From Prevotellaceae bacterium (GTDB lineage: Bacteria; Bacteroidota; Bacteroidia; Bacteroidales; Paludibacteraceae), in assembly GCA_031290375.1 (NCBI GenBank), contig JAITNR010000031.1, positions 1 to 13,925 on the forward strand: 13,925 nucleotides of DNA, written 5' to 3'. Positions 5,802-13,925 of this stretch are shown here, in pieces. The position numbers and the translations under genes were made by a program. Numbering within the stretch: the first letter of the stretch is position 1; each line of letters starts with the position of its first letter. The notes beneath the pieces are model-generated. The model did no database searches. It saw nothing but the letters and a program-made list of their open reading frames with translations, and had not been told where the DNA came from.

Positions 5802-8800
5802 ATGAAAAAATATTGTTTGTTGGTATTGGCACTGTTGAATTTTGCGTTCGTTTTTTCGCAGGAAACTCAGATTAGGAGAAACGAAAACCATCTTTTTGAT
5901 GAGGGCAAAGATCTTTTTACGCAGCAAAAATATGGTGCAGCACGCAGGGCTTTTGAGGGTTTCATTGCAAAGGAAAACTCATCTTCGGGCATATATGTTG
6001 AAGCTGTCTATTACCTCAACTGCATTGCATTTGAGCTCAAGGAAGACCGTTCGGCAGATATGCTTAAAGATTTTGTCAAGCAATATCCCTATTATCCAAT
6101 GAATTACATGGTCAATTATATGCTTGGCATTATCTATTTTGAAAAGGGAAAACTCAAACAGGCAACTTCGTACCTCGAAAAAATAGAGCCTTCCGAACTG
6201 AACCGCAAAGACGTAAAAAACTATTACTTCGCCAATGGAGTGTGCCTTGTAGAGCAAAAAGAGTACCAGAAGGCGCGCACAAACTTTTTGAATGTCCAAA
6301 ACTCCGAAGAATACGGCATTGATGCTGAATATTACGCAGCATATTGCGACTATTGTATGGGCAATTACGGTGCTGCTTTGAGGCGATTTGAGAATTGCAG
6401 GAATACCAAGTACGAAGAGGCGGCTTCCTACCACATTTTGCAGATTTATGACAGGACAGACAATCCTGCTCAAGCGGTGGCTCTCGGCAAAAGTCTTGTG
6501 GATAAATACCCCAAAAGTGAGAACAATACAGAGGTTTACAGAATTTTGGGTGAAGCGTCTTTTGAACAAAAAAACTATCAGGATGCCGTTAATTACCTGA
6601 AAAAGTACGAGGAGAGCACAGACAAAGTGATACGCGAAGATATGTATATGCTCGGAATGGCTCTGTATTACACGGGGAAATATGATGATGCCGTAAAATA
6701 TCTGTCCAAAACCACCTCAAAGCAGGACACACTGGCAGAGAACGCATATTTTACCATCGGACAGGGTTATTTGAAACTGGACGACAAAAACAGAGCAAAA
6801 ATGGCGTTTCAACAAGCCTCTTCTACCAATTTTGACAGCAAAATCAGAGAAGAGGCACTCTATAATTATGCTCTTCTCAGTTACGAAACAGGCTCTGTTT
6901 TTGGAGAAAGCATCAATGCGTTGAACAGTTTTTTAACGGAATTTCCAAATTCGGCACACAAAAATGACGCTCACAATCTGCTCGCATCGTCTTACATACA
7001 GGATAGAAACTACATTGCCGCCCTCAATTCAATTAATGAAATAAAAAATCCGAGCGCAAAAATGGTTCAGGCAAAGGAGTATATTTTGTTTCAACTTGGG
7101 GTTCAGGAATTTGACAGCAAGCAATATGCAAACGCCGAAAATTATTTTTCTCAGTCAATAAAACTCTATTCGCCACAGTCATTTTCGGCGCAGGCGTATC
7201 TCTGGAGAGGCGAAACCTGTTTCAGAGCAAAAAATTACGACAAATCACGTTCTGATTTAAAGATGTATCTTGCATCGAAACAGGCAAAAGAGCAGTCGGA
7301 CATAGACAAAGCCAATTATACAGTGGGCTACAGTTATTTTAACGAAGAGCAGTTTGACAATGCACGTGAATGGTTTTTACGTTATACCCAGAACACAAAC
7401 GACAAAAAATCACCAACTTACTACGATGCCTTGAACCGTATAGGCGACAGTTATTTCAATAGGCGCGATTTTGCATCTGCAATGAACAACTATTCAAAAG
7501 TGATTGAGGGTAATCCCAGACTTGCCGATTATTCCACCTATCAAGCAGGTATTATCAAGGGATTGCAAAAAAATTATCAGGGAAAAATTGCTGAGATGCA
7601 GAAATTGATAAAAAACTATCCTTCGAGCAATTTTGCTCCTAATGCCATGTATGAAATGGGACGGTCGTATGTGATGCAAAACAGGTATCAGGATGCAATT
7701 AATTCCTACAATGTAATTTTGTCAAAGTATCCCAAAAATTCGATTGCCCGCAAAGCCGCGCTGGAAACAGGCATACTCTACGAAAATATGGGGCAAAATC
7801 AGAATGCGATTACGGCGTATAAAAATGTTGTTGATACCTACCCCGGCAGTGAGCAGACAAATGTGGCAATGCAAAGTTTGCAAAGTTTGTATGTGGAAAC
7901 CAATGATGTTGCCTCTTATGTGTCTTATAAACAATCACTTGGAGATAATATTGCCACTTCCCTGACAGTTTCGCAGGAGGACTCGCTCACGTTTATTGCT
8001 GCCGAAAAAATTTATGCCAAAGGCAGCTATTCAAAAGCAATTCCTTCATTGAAAAACTATACCGACAGATTTTGCAAAAATACATCTCTTAACTGTATCA
8101 ACGCAAATTATTACCTTGCAGATAGTTACGACAACATCAAGGACACTGCAAATGCTTACCAACGCTACGATTATTTAACCAAAATCGAGGGCAACAGGTA
8201 CATGGAACGGGCTCTGATACGTGCCGCCGACATTGTATATACTGAAAAAAACTACGAAAGAGCAGTGGAATATTTTACCCAACTCAAGCAAACTACCGGC
8301 AATGGGGAAGTTAAGGACAAGGCTCAACTAGGAATTTTGCGTTGCTATTATCAGGAGAAAAGCTACGAACAGGTAATAGATAATGCTACAATTGTACTGA
8401 AAAATTCGCCTGCCTTCGATGTGGAAAAAGAGGCAAGATACTGTCGTGCCAAATCGCTCATCGCACTTTATAACTGGGCTGATGCAGTGCAGGATTTGAA
8501 CTATCTGTCGCAGGACGTAATTGCAGAAACGGGAGCAGAGGCAAGGTACCTGTTGGCACAACATTATTACAATCAAAACGATTATCAAAAATCGGAAGAT
8601 GAGATTATGGATTTTATCGGCAAAAAGTCGCCATATCAATATTGGATTGCCCGCTCATTTGTCTTGCTTTCAGATGTTTACGTAGCGAAACAGGACTATT
8701 TTCAGGCAAAACAGTACCTTCTCAGTTTGCAGGAAAACTATCATCAAGACGATGACATAGCCTCAATGATTACCGATAGATTGACTCAAATCAATCAACA

Positions 8801-8822
8801 CGAAAAAGAAGAAATATATTGA
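5802..8822 (+). CDS. Exported tetratricopeptide-repeat protein of about 1000 residues
   Basis: A 1006-residue protein with a typical Sec signal peptide (MKKYCLLVLALLNFAFVFSQ; cleavage likely after Ser19 or Gln20), so it works beyond the inner membrane. The rest is a long array of TPR-type helical pairs. These show the recurrent pattern of Gly/Ala-x-x-Tyr near a repeat start and paired Tyr-Ala/Asp-Ala later, for example KYGAARRAF, NYGAALRRF, NYQDAVNYL, KYDDAVKYL, RYQDAINSYN and NYERAVEYF. Several units follow the variant in which YP or a similar turn precedes the next repeat (QYPYYP, KYPKSEN, NYPSSN, KYPKNS, TYPGSE), as in BamD/YbgF-like TPR_6 repeats. TPR arrays scaffold protein complexes; no catalytic domain is visible. 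Large exported TPR proteins of this size are common in Bacteroidota, but their job is mostly undefined. The gene has its own consensus promoter and is followed after 80 bases by the WecA-like gene, with no terminator between them, so an envelope role is plausible but unproven. Confidence 0.9.
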   Translation: MKKYCLLVLALLNFAFVFSQETQIRRNENHLFDEGKDLFTQQKYGAARRAFEGFIAKENSSSGIYVEAVYYLNCIAFELKEDRSADMLKDFVKQYPYYPMNYMVNYMLGIIYFEKGKLKQATSYLEKIEPSELNRKDVKNYYFANGVCLVEQKEYQKARTNFLNVQNSEEYGIDAEYYAAYCDYCMGNYGAALRRFENCRNTKYEEAASYHILQIYDRTDNPAQAVALGKSLVDKYPKSENNTEVYRILGEASFEQKNYQDAVNYLKKYEESTDKVIREDMYMLGMALYYTGKYDDAVKYLSKTTSKQDTLAENAYFTIGQGYLKLDDKNRAKMAFQQASSTNFDSKIREEALYNYALLSYETGSVFGESINALNSFLTEFPNSAHKNDAHNLLASSYIQDRNYIAALNSINEIKNPSAKMVQAKEYILFQLGVQEFDSKQYANAENYFSQSIKLYSPQSFSAQAYLWRGETCFRAKNYDKSRSDLKMYLASKQAKEQSDIDKANYTVGYSYFNEEQFDNAREWFLRYTQNTNDKKSPTYYDALNRIGDSYFNRRDFASAMNNYSKVIEGNPRLADYSTYQAGIIKGLQKNYQGKIAEMQKLIKNYPSSNFAPNAMYEMGRSYVMQNRYQDAINSYNVILSKYPKNSIARKAALETGILYENMGQNQNAITAYKNVVDTYPGSEQTNVAMQSLQSLYVETNDVASYVSYKQSLGDNIATSLTVSQEDSLTFIAAEKIYAKGSYSKAIPSLKNYTDRFCKNTSLNCINANYYLADSYDNIKDTANAYQRYDYLTKIEGNRYMERALIRAADIVYTEKNYERAVEYFTQLKQTTGNGEVKDKAQLGILRCYYQEKSYEQVIDNATIVLKNSPAFDVEKEARYCRAKSLIALYNWADAVQDLNYLSQDVIAETGAEARYLLAQHYYNQNDYQKSEDEIMDFIGKKSPYQYWIARSFVLLSDVYVAKQDYFQAKQYLLSLQENYHQDDDIASMITDRLTQINQHEKEEIY

Positions 8823-8902
8823 TTATCAGGATAAATATCATACAGTAGTTATAACTAAAAAAAAAAATCAAATAACATATTGTCAATTTAAAATCCAAAA
8901 CA

Positions 8903-9955
8903 ATGAATCCTTTTTTGCACATTGTATATCCGTTTATCATTATTTTTGTTTCGTTCCTCTCCGGGCTGGTGTTGATGCCGTTTGTAATCAGGTTTGCAAG
9001 GGCGAAGAACCTTGTTGTCAGACCCAACAAACGCACTTCCCACATAGGCGAAGTACCAAATGTTGGAGGGCTAAATATCTTTATTGTACTGATGACGTTT
9101 TTTGTTATTTCTTTGATTTTCAAACAAATAAACCTGTTTTTTGTAATAGGCTTTTGCATAATATTCATAATCGGGTTTATAGATGACAGACTTGAACTTT
9201 CAGCCATCTGGAAACTGTTTGGTGAAACTTTTGGAGCATTCTTTTTGATTAAATTTGCAGACATAAGAATACTTTCTTTGGGGGGAATGTTCGGCATTTA
9301 TGAATTGCCGCTTTGGGGTAGTTATTTGATTTCTTTTGCAGTGTTTATACTAATAGTCAATGCATTAAACCTTATTGATGGGGTTGATGGTTTAGCCTCA
9401 GGCTTGGGTATCGTTTATTCTGCATTTTTTGGTGTATGGTTCTATTCTTGGGGAAACGTATATATATCACTTATTTGCTTTGTTGCAATAGGAGCATTGC
9501 TTGTGTTTTTTCTTTATAATGTTTTTGGAGGCAGTAGAAGAAAAATTTTTATGGGCGATTCAGGTTCGCTTCCACTTGGTTATCTGATTACATTTTTCGT
9601 TTTCTCTGTGCATTTAAACAATATTGAATTTACTTATCCGTTGGCAACCTCCTTTATAGTATTGTTTATGCCCTTATTTGATATGCTAAGGGTGGCTTTC
9701 ACAAGACTGGTAAACCACAACAACATTTTTCACCCTGACAAAAACCATATCCATCATTTGTTACTGAAACTTGGACTGTCGCACAAAAAAGTTTCAATGA
9801 TACTGATTTTTGTTTCCTTGATTTTCGTCTTAATTGCTCTTTTAATGATGCACAAACACTACCTTACACAAATTTTATTTACCATCTTGACAGGAATAAC
9901 TTTAAGTTATTTGCTTTGGCTACTGGTTGAAAAAAAACATTTTAACAGTAAGTAA
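8903..9955 (+). CDS. WecA/MraY-family polyprenyl-phosphate sugar-1-phosphate transferase
   Basis: Integral membrane enzyme that transfers a sugar-1-phosphate (GlcNAc-1-P or a related HexNAc-1-P) from UDP to undecaprenyl phosphate, the first step in O-antigen, capsule or wall-polymer assembly. The 350-residue, roughly 10-11-helix protein shows all family signatures. DD (94-95) lies in GFIDD. The cytoplasmic catalytic motif NALNLIDGVDGLASG is at 153-167. FMGDSGSLPLG follows at 217-226, and HPDKNHIHH (277-285) is the WecA-type histidine motif that separates this group from MraY. The length fits the Bacteroidota WecA-like proteins. The ATG at 8903 begins directly before the first hydrophobic helix. 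It follows the TPR gene by 80 bases without an obvious promoter and may share its transcript. The exact donor sugar cannot be fixed from sequence, so no symbol is given. Confidence 0.93.
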   Translation: MNPFLHIVYPFIIIFVSFLSGLVLMPFVIRFARAKNLVVRPNKRTSHIGEVPNVGGLNIFIVLMTFFVISLIFKQINLFFVIGFCIIFIIGFIDDRLELSAIWKLFGETFGAFFLIKFADIRILSLGGMFGIYELPLWGSYLISFAVFILIVNALNLIDGVDGLASGLGIVYSAFFGVWFYSWGNVYISLICFVAIGALLVFFLYNVFGGSRRKIFMGDSGSLPLGYLITFFVFSVHLNNIEFTYPLATSFIVLFMPLFDMLRVAFTRLVNHNNIFHPDKNHIHHLLLKLGLSHKKVSMILIFVSLIFVLIALLMMHKHYLTQILFTILTGITLSYLLWLLVEKKHFNSK

Positions 9956-10197
9956 CGAATTACGATAATTTAACTATAATTAAAATAATTTCAATAAAAT
10001 AATAAACAGGTCAAATATTAATATAATTCTTTGATATTAACAGAGTTATATCCTTATAATTCGCAAAATGTAACTTGAAGGTCAATTTTTTTTAATCACA
10101 TAAAGTAAAAAATATATACCTTTGCAGGTTGAATTGAACCAAAAAACACTAAAAAGTAAGTATAAGTATTGTGTAATTATATAAAAAAGTATTGATT
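9956..10197 (+). other. Intergenic region with the spt promoter
   Basis: About 240 very AT-rich bases. TACCTTTG (10117-10124) is a perfect -7 box. The -33 element is weak: TTTA at 10091-10094 with a 22-base spacer. The leader would be about 65-70 bases. No intrinsic terminator for the preceding gene and no riboswitch-like structure was recognised. Confidence 0.5.
10117..10124 (+). promoter_or_regulatory. -7 box of the spt-panB transcript
   Basis: TACCTTTG matches the TAnnTTTG consensus in full and is the only good box between the WecA-like gene and spt. The upstream partner is poor, so promoter strength is uncertain. It probably drives spt, the small remnant ORF and panB. Confidence 0.55.
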
Positions 10198-11382
10198 ATG
10201 AGATTATTACAACAAAAATTGATAAAATTTGATGCCCCTCAAAAGGCAAAAGCAGCAGGCATATATCCCTATTTCAGACCTATTTCGAGCGAACAGAGTA
10301 CGGAAGTTATAATTAACGGCAGAAAAATTCTGATGTTCGGTTCAAACGCCTATCTTGGGCTGACCAATCACCCCAAAGTAAAGGAAGCTGCTATCGCGGC
10401 TACAAGAAAGTATGGTACGGGAATGGCGGGCAGTCGCTTTTTGAATGGCACGCTCGATATTCACGAGGTACTCGAAAAGAGGCTTGCAAAGTTTGTAGGC
10501 AAAGAGGAGGCTATTATCTATTCCACTGGATTTCAGGTTAATGTTGGTGTTGTTTCGTGCCTTACAGGCAAAGATGACTATATTCTTTGGGACGAACTCG
10601 ACCACGCCTCAATTATTGAAGGACACCGCCTGTCATTCTCCAATACATTGAAATTCAAGCATAACGATATGGAATCGCTTGAAAAAAAACTCGAATTTTG
10701 CAATCCTGACAAAATCAAACTCATCGTTGTAGATGGAGTGTTTTCCATGGAGGGAGATGTGTCAAACCTCAAAGAGATTGTGCGTTTGGCAAACAAATAC
10801 AGTGCCAATATAATGGTTGATGAGGCTCATTCGCTCGGAGTATTCGGCAAATACGGGCAGGGCATCTGTCACGAACTCGGTTTGGCAGACGAAGTGGACT
10901 TGATTATGGGAACATTTAGCAAGTCGTTTGCATCTCTTGGCGGATTTATTGCAACTGACTCTGTTACAGCTAATTGGCTAAGGCACAACTCCCGTTCCTA
11001 TATTTTCAGTGCTTCCCCTACTCCTGCTGCAATAGGTGCTGTCAATGCCGCTCTTGACATAATGGAGTCGGAACCCGAACGCATAGAACATCTGTGGAAA
11101 ATCACAAAATACGCTTTGGAGGGCTTCCGTTCTCGCGGCTTTGAAATCGGACATACTTCCACGCCTATTATTCCGCTTTTTATCAGGGACGACCCAAAAA
11201 CATTCGTAATTACCCATGAACTGTTTGAAAACGGCATTTTCGTCAATCCTGTGGTATCGCCCGCAGTTGCCCCGTCAGACACGCTAATCCGTTTCTCGCT
11301 TATGGCAACGCATACTTTTGATCAGGTTAATTACGCTTTAGACAAAATTACGGAGGCGTTCAAAAAATATGAAGTAATTTGA
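10198..11382 (+). CDS. spt: Serine palmitoyltransferase
   Basis: PLP-dependent alpha-oxoamine synthase that condenses L-serine with a long-chain acyl thioester to 3-ketosphinganine, the committed step of Bacteroidota sphingolipid synthesis. The 394-residue protein starts MRLLQQKL. The frame extends two codons further to a TTG, but ATG at 10198 is the natural start and gives the family's usual length. The PLP lysine is K242 (GTFSKSFASLGG). H136 (DHASI) stacks on the cofactor ring, and D208 and H211 (DEAH) contact it. The motifs FGSNAYLGL, GSRFLNGTLDIHE, VDGVFSMEGD and SASPTPAA agree with the Bacteroides enzyme as I remember it. KBL (2-amino-3-ketobutyrate CoA ligase) and BioF are related alternatives. 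The close match along the whole length, and the absence of biotin or threonine genes nearby, favour serine palmitoyltransferase. It is followed by the small ORF and panB on the same strand. Confidence 0.92.
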   Translation: MRLLQQKLIKFDAPQKAKAAGIYPYFRPISSEQSTEVIINGRKILMFGSNAYLGLTNHPKVKEAAIAATRKYGTGMAGSRFLNGTLDIHEVLEKRLAKFVGKEEAIIYSTGFQVNVGVVSCLTGKDDYILWDELDHASIIEGHRLSFSNTLKFKHNDMESLEKKLEFCNPDKIKLIVVDGVFSMEGDVSNLKEIVRLANKYSANIMVDEAHSLGVFGKYGQGICHELGLADEVDLIMGTFSKSFASLGGFIATDSVTANWLRHNSRSYIFSASPTPAAIGAVNAALDIMESEPERIEHLWKITKYALEGFRSRGFEIGHTSTPIIPLFIRDDPKTFVITHELFENGIFVNPVVSPAVAPSDTLIRFSLMATHTFDQVNYALDKITEAFKKYEVI

Positions 11383-11386
11383 TTGG

Positions 11387-11400
11387 TTAAGAGTTAAGAG
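11387..11400 (+). repeat. Short tandem repeat TTAAGAG x2
   Basis: Two perfect head-to-tail copies of TTAAGAG directly after the spt stop codon. It could be a slippage product or the scar of a larger rearrangement at the point where the remnant ORF begins. Too short to carry weight alone. Confidence 0.5.
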
Positions 11401-11412
11401 AAATATTGCGTC

Positions 11413-11640
11413 ATGGTTGTGAAAAATCAAAATATTAAAAAGGTTAATATTGCTGCATCTTCAGAAGATAATTCTTTTGAAGATGTGGCGAGTTTCATCA
11501 AGTTATGCGGCAATATTATTGTCTGTCAGGTCAATTATGCAATGGTAATTGCCTGTTATGAAACATGCAAACTCATTGTAGAAAAAGAGCAACAAAGTGC
11601 AAAACGTAACATATTGAACCTCAAAAAATATAATTTATAA
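11413..11640 (+). pseudogene. Small ORF resembling a fragment of the DUF1016/YhcG N-terminal domain
   Basis: A 75-codon ORF between spt (30 bases upstream) and panB (8 bases downstream). The stretch from about residue 32 to 64, with VNYAMVIACYETCKLIVEKE at its core, resembles the helical N-terminal domain of YhcG/DUF1016 proteins. Their pattern is roughly: vN-x-x-(L/M)-V-x-x-Y-(W)-x-x-G-x-x-I-V-E-x-E-Q. The usual Trp and Gly are replaced by Glu and Cys here. The PDDEXK nuclease domain that normally follows is absent. Full-length family members are several hundred residues, so this is most simply a decayed remnant. A small expressed protein is also possible, since the frame is intact, has an ATG and is coupled closely to panB. 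No close membrane or export signal is seen. The family link rests on pattern memory and is moderate at best. Confidence 0.45.
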
Positions 11641-11648
11641 TTAAGATA

Positions 11649-12467
11649 ATGTCAATACACATTCCCGAAGATAACCGAAAAGTAACTACCCACCGCCTTG
11701 TTGAGATGAAACAAAGAGGCGAAAAAATCACTATGCTCACTGCCTACGACTACACAATGGCGGGGGTTATTGATAGGGCAGGGGTAGATGTAATTCTTGT
11801 GGGCGATTCCGCCTCAAATGTTATGGCGGGCAACGTTACCACGTTGCCTATCACACTTGACCAGATGATTTATCACGGCAAATCGGTTATCAGAGCGGTG
11901 AAACGTGCTATGGTGGTGGTGGATATGCCGTTTGGCTCGTATCAGGGCAACTCAAAAGAAGCGGTGGCATCGGCTATCCGCATTATGAAGGAAACCCACG
12001 CCGATTGTATCAAACTTGAGGGCGGAAAAGAGGTAATCGAAAGTGTACAGCGGATTTTGTCCGCAGGCATTCCCATCATGGGACATTTGGGTTTGATGCC
12101 GCAGTCAATCAACAAATACGGCACTTACACCGTCAGGGCACAAGAAGATGAGGAGGCACAAAAATTGCTCGAAGATGTTCATCTGCTTGAACAGGCTGGC
12201 TGTTTTGCCATTGTTTTGGAAAAAATCCCTGCAAAACTGACCGGGCTGGTAGCTGCCGAATTGCAAATCCCCATCATCGGCATTGGTGCAGGACCAGCCG
12301 ATGGACAGGTGCTTGTGCTGCACGATATGCTCGGTATGACACAGGACTTTTCGCCCCGTTTCCTGAGACGCTACGCCGATTTGAACTCTGCCATAACAGT
12401 GGCAGTACAAAACTACATCGAAGATGTGAAAAACAACAGTTTCCCAAATGAAAACGAACAGTATTGA
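11649..12467 (+). CDS. panB: 3-methyl-2-oxobutanoate hydroxymethyltransferase (ketopantoate synthase)
   Basis: Transfers a hydroxymethyl group from 5,10-methylenetetrahydrofolate to alpha-ketoisovalerate, the first committed step of pantothenate and thus CoA synthesis; cytosolic, usually a decamer. The 272-residue TIM-barrel protein has every key residue. The Mg ligands are D53 (VGDSASN), D92 (VDMPFGSYQG) and E124 (KLEGG), with K122 beside the last. H146 lies in the substrate-binding MGHLGLMPQ, the general base E191 in VLEKIPAKL, and GIGAG at 211-215. Spacing and length match E. coli PanB (264 residues), offset by 8-10 residues. The C-terminal ~40 residues (RRYADL and onward) are the normal closing helix plus a short polar tail. 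The start ATG is 8 bases after the small remnant ORF, suggesting expression from the spt promoter. panC and panD are not adjacent. Confidence 0.97.
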   Translation: MSIHIPEDNRKVTTHRLVEMKQRGEKITMLTAYDYTMAGVIDRAGVDVILVGDSASNVMAGNVTTLPITLDQMIYHGKSVIRAVKRAMVVVDMPFGSYQGNSKEAVASAIRIMKETHADCIKLEGGKEVIESVQRILSAGIPIMGHLGLMPQSINKYGTYTVRAQEDEEAQKLLEDVHLLEQAGCFAIVLEKIPAKLTGLVAAELQIPIIGIGAGPADGQVLVLHDMLGMTQDFSPRFLRRYADLNSAITVAVQNYIEDVKNNSFPNENEQY

Positions 12468-12623
12468 TTGTCTTAATGTTTCAGTATAATGATACAAGAT
12501 ACGGAAAAGACCTAAAGAATACATATATGGATTGTTAAAAAGACAGACTATCTAAACATCTGAAAGCCTTTATCTTTCTTATTTTATTAAATCAAGTAAT
12601 CTATAATCTAAAAATCTAAAGTT
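12468..12623 (+). other. Intergenic region before the C1 peptidase gene
   Basis: AT-rich spacer with no clear terminator. TATCTTTC (12571-12578) is one base off the -7 consensus but has no TTTG at the right distance, so the promoter is uncertain. Immediately before the ATG lie three copies of AATCTA (12598, 12605, 12613), making an A-rich leader of the sort that stands in for a Shine-Dalgarno in this phylum. Confidence 0.4.
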
Positions 12624-13805
12624 ATGAAGAAAATTACATTTTTAACCGTTTTGACAGTTTTTTCGGTGTCAATTTTTGCTCAACAAAAAGACACAACAGG
12701 ATTTGTTTTTACAACAGTTAAGGAAAGCAAAATCACATCAATCAAAAATCAAAACCGATCGTCAACCTGCTGGGCTTTTTCGGGAATTGGTTTTTTGGAA
12801 GCCGAACTGCTGCGTTTGGGAAAAGGCGAACAGGACTTTTCCGAAATGTTTGTCGTAACCAATTCAATGCTCGATAGGGCAACCAACTATGTAAGGTTAC
12901 ACGGAGAATCGTCATTTTCACCCGGCGGCTGTTTTTATGACGTACTCTATTGTTGGAAGAACTATGGCATTGTACCTCAGACTGTTATGCCCGGTATAAT
13001 GTATGGGGACACTTTACCCGTTCACAACGAAATAGACATTGTTGCCAAAGCCTACATTGATGCCGTTGCCAAAGGCAGTTTCTCAAAATTGACACCGAGC
13101 TGGAAAAACGGATTGGCAGGTGTCTATGCAGCATATCTCGGTGAAATTCCAAACAATTTCATTTTCAATGGCAAAAAATACACGCCCAAAAGTTATGCCG
13201 ACAGTTTCGGCTTGAATATGGATGACTACCTTTCCTTTACTTCGTTTAGCCATCACCCTTTTCATACTACTTTTGCAGTAGAAGTACCTGACAATTGGCG
13301 TATGGGGCAATCGTACAATGTGCCGATTGACGAACTTTTAGCAATCATAGACAATGCTATTGATAACGGTTACACTGTGGCTTGGGCTTCGGATGTAAGT
13401 GAAACAGGTTTTACCAGAGGCGGTATTGCCGTAGTGCCCGATGCAGACAAGGGTGCAGAGATTACAGGCTCGGATATGGCACGCTGGACAGGGCTTTCGG
13501 TGCAGGACAAAAAGGCAGAACTCACATCGCGCCCCTTGCCTGAAATTGAGATTACACAGGAATTGAGGCAAAAAGCCTACGATAATTGGGAAACTACTGA
13601 CGACCACGGAATGTTGATTTATGGCATCGCAAAAGACCAAAACGGCAGCCCCTACTATTTGGTAAAAAATTCTTGGGGGCTTGCAGGAAAATATAAGGGT
13701 ATCTGGTACGCCTCAAAAGCATTTGTAGCGTACAAAACATTGAATATCATCGTCCATAAAAATTCTATTCCAAAAGATATTCAGAAAAAATTAGGGATAA
13801 AATGA
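12624..13805 (+). CDS. Exported C1-family (bleomycin hydrolase/PepC-like) cysteine peptidase
   Basis: Papain-like cysteine peptidase of the C1B group, expected to act as an aminopeptidase or oligopeptidase. The 393-residue protein has a clear signal peptide (MKKITFLTVLTVFSVSIFAQ, cleavage near FA-QQ), so unlike cytosolic PepC it works in the periplasm or outside the cell. The catalytic set is complete: Q43 (oxyanion hole) and C49 in QNRSSTCWAFSG, H328 in DDHGMLIYGIA, and N349 in LVKNSWG. Residues 55-125 match the C1B left lobe (FLEAELLRLGK, DFSEMFVV, GESSFSPGGCFYDVL). A long insert of about 130 residues before the His block carries the PDNWRMGQSYNVPIDEL region and is typical of the group. At 393 residues it is somewhat shorter than cytosolic PepC/bleomycin hydrolase (about 440-450). 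Exported versions of this length are common in Bacteroidota. It is probably a free-standing gene. Confidence 0.93.
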   Translation: MKKITFLTVLTVFSVSIFAQQKDTTGFVFTTVKESKITSIKNQNRSSTCWAFSGIGFLEAELLRLGKGEQDFSEMFVVTNSMLDRATNYVRLHGESSFSPGGCFYDVLYCWKNYGIVPQTVMPGIMYGDTLPVHNEIDIVAKAYIDAVAKGSFSKLTPSWKNGLAGVYAAYLGEIPNNFIFNGKKYTPKSYADSFGLNMDDYLSFTSFSHHPFHTTFAVEVPDNWRMGQSYNVPIDELLAIIDNAIDNGYTVAWASDVSETGFTRGGIAVVPDADKGAEITGSDMARWTGLSVQDKKAELTSRPLPEIEITQELRQKAYDNWETTDDHGMLIYGIAKDQNGSPYYLVKNSWGLAGKYKGIWYASKAFVAYKTLNIIVHKNSIPKDIQKKLGIK

Positions 13806-13925
13806 GGGGTAGTGTCTTAAATTGTCAGAATTGGTTATTTCCATAAGTGCCTGTTTTGTAATAATACTGTTGTATATACATACCAATAACGTTGTCATGT
13901 ATCTGTTCATTCTTTGAAAAACAAA
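13806..13925. other. Right-hand edge, no feature seen
   Basis: About 120 AT-rich bases after the peptidase stop codon. No ORF, terminator hairpin or consensus promoter was recognised. The sequence is cut by the window edge. Confidence 0.5.

Noticed and set aside
5979..6569. 196-codon minus-strand ORF inside the TPR gene
   Set aside because: The plus-strand TPR pattern is unbroken here; the antisense frame is a hydrophobic artefact of the repeats.
8791..9297. 168-codon minus-strand ORF at the TPR/WecA-like junction
   Set aside because: It is antisense to the well-supported WecA-like gene and to the end of the TPR gene, and its composition is that of a shadow frame.
10021..10070. Second plus-strand promoter (TTTG plus TATAATTCG) before spt
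   Set aside because: The -7 element departs from consensus and the spacing is 21-23 bases; TACCTTTG at 10117 is the better candidate.
10192..10197. TTG start two codons upstream of the spt ATG
   Set aside because: The ATG at 10198 gives the usual 394-residue length and MxLLQ-type N-terminus of the family; nothing supports the TTG.
12105..12524. 139-codon minus-strand ORF over panB
   Set aside because: It lies antisense to a panB gene that is intact with all catalytic residues; it is a by-product of panB codon usage.
1..13925. CRISPR array, insertion sequence, tRNA or rRNA
   Set aside because: Reading through both strands showed no regularly spaced direct repeats, transposase motifs, tRNA cloverleaf or rRNA sequence.

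Overview
The window looks like a chromosomal segment from a Bacteroidota bacterium, most likely of the order Bacteroidales. The evidence is its AT-rich, A/T-tract-filled intergenic DNA, the absence of Shine-Dalgarno sequences before the starts, and several copies of the Bacteroidota sigma-ABfr promoter pattern (TTTG, 19-20 bases, TAnnTTTG). The protein set fits as well: a Bacteroides-type serine palmitoyltransferase, a ~1000-residue exported TPR protein, a lipoprotein with a Pro-rich tether and an exported bleomycin-hydrolase-type C1 peptidase. No phage, transposase or CRISPR signal was seen.

Layout. The left part (1-5214) is mostly on the minus strand. It holds a promoter reading out of the window, a family-2 glycosyltransferase, the c-di-AMP synthase CdaA, a plus-strand lipoprotein transcribed divergently from cdaA, a bidirectional terminator shared by the lipoprotein gene and transketolase, transketolase itself, and a small SWIM-type zinc-finger protein. 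At 5309-5500 (minus) lies a complete non-coding RNA unit: a consensus promoter, a 5' hairpin, a long interrupted rod of about 35 Watson-Crick pairs with an internal bubble, and an intrinsic terminator. Its size and rod-with-bubble shape resemble 6S RNA. The identification is tentative, but the transcription unit is well supported by the sequence.

The right part (5672-13805) is on the plus strand. A perfect TTTG-N19-TAACTTTG promoter precedes the TPR gene, which is followed by a WecA/MraY-family polyprenyl-phosphate sugar-1-phosphate transferase. Then come serine palmitoyltransferase (first step of sphingolipid synthesis), a 75-residue ORF that looks like a remnant of the DUF1016/YhcG N-terminal domain, and panB (pantothenate/CoA synthesis), closely spaced and probably one transcript. 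An exported C1-family aminopeptidase-like protease ends the window.

Functional themes are envelope building (glycosyltransferase, WecA-like enzyme, sphingolipid synthesis, TPR protein, lipoprotein), central metabolism (transketolase, PanB) and global regulation (c-di-AMP, putative 6S-like RNA). PanB feeds CoA synthesis, and serine palmitoyltransferase uses an acyl thioester, so their co-transcription makes metabolic sense; this link is inference. The most unusual items are the structured RNA, the stand-alone mini SWIM protein beside it, and the DUF1016-like remnant inside the spt-panB operon.
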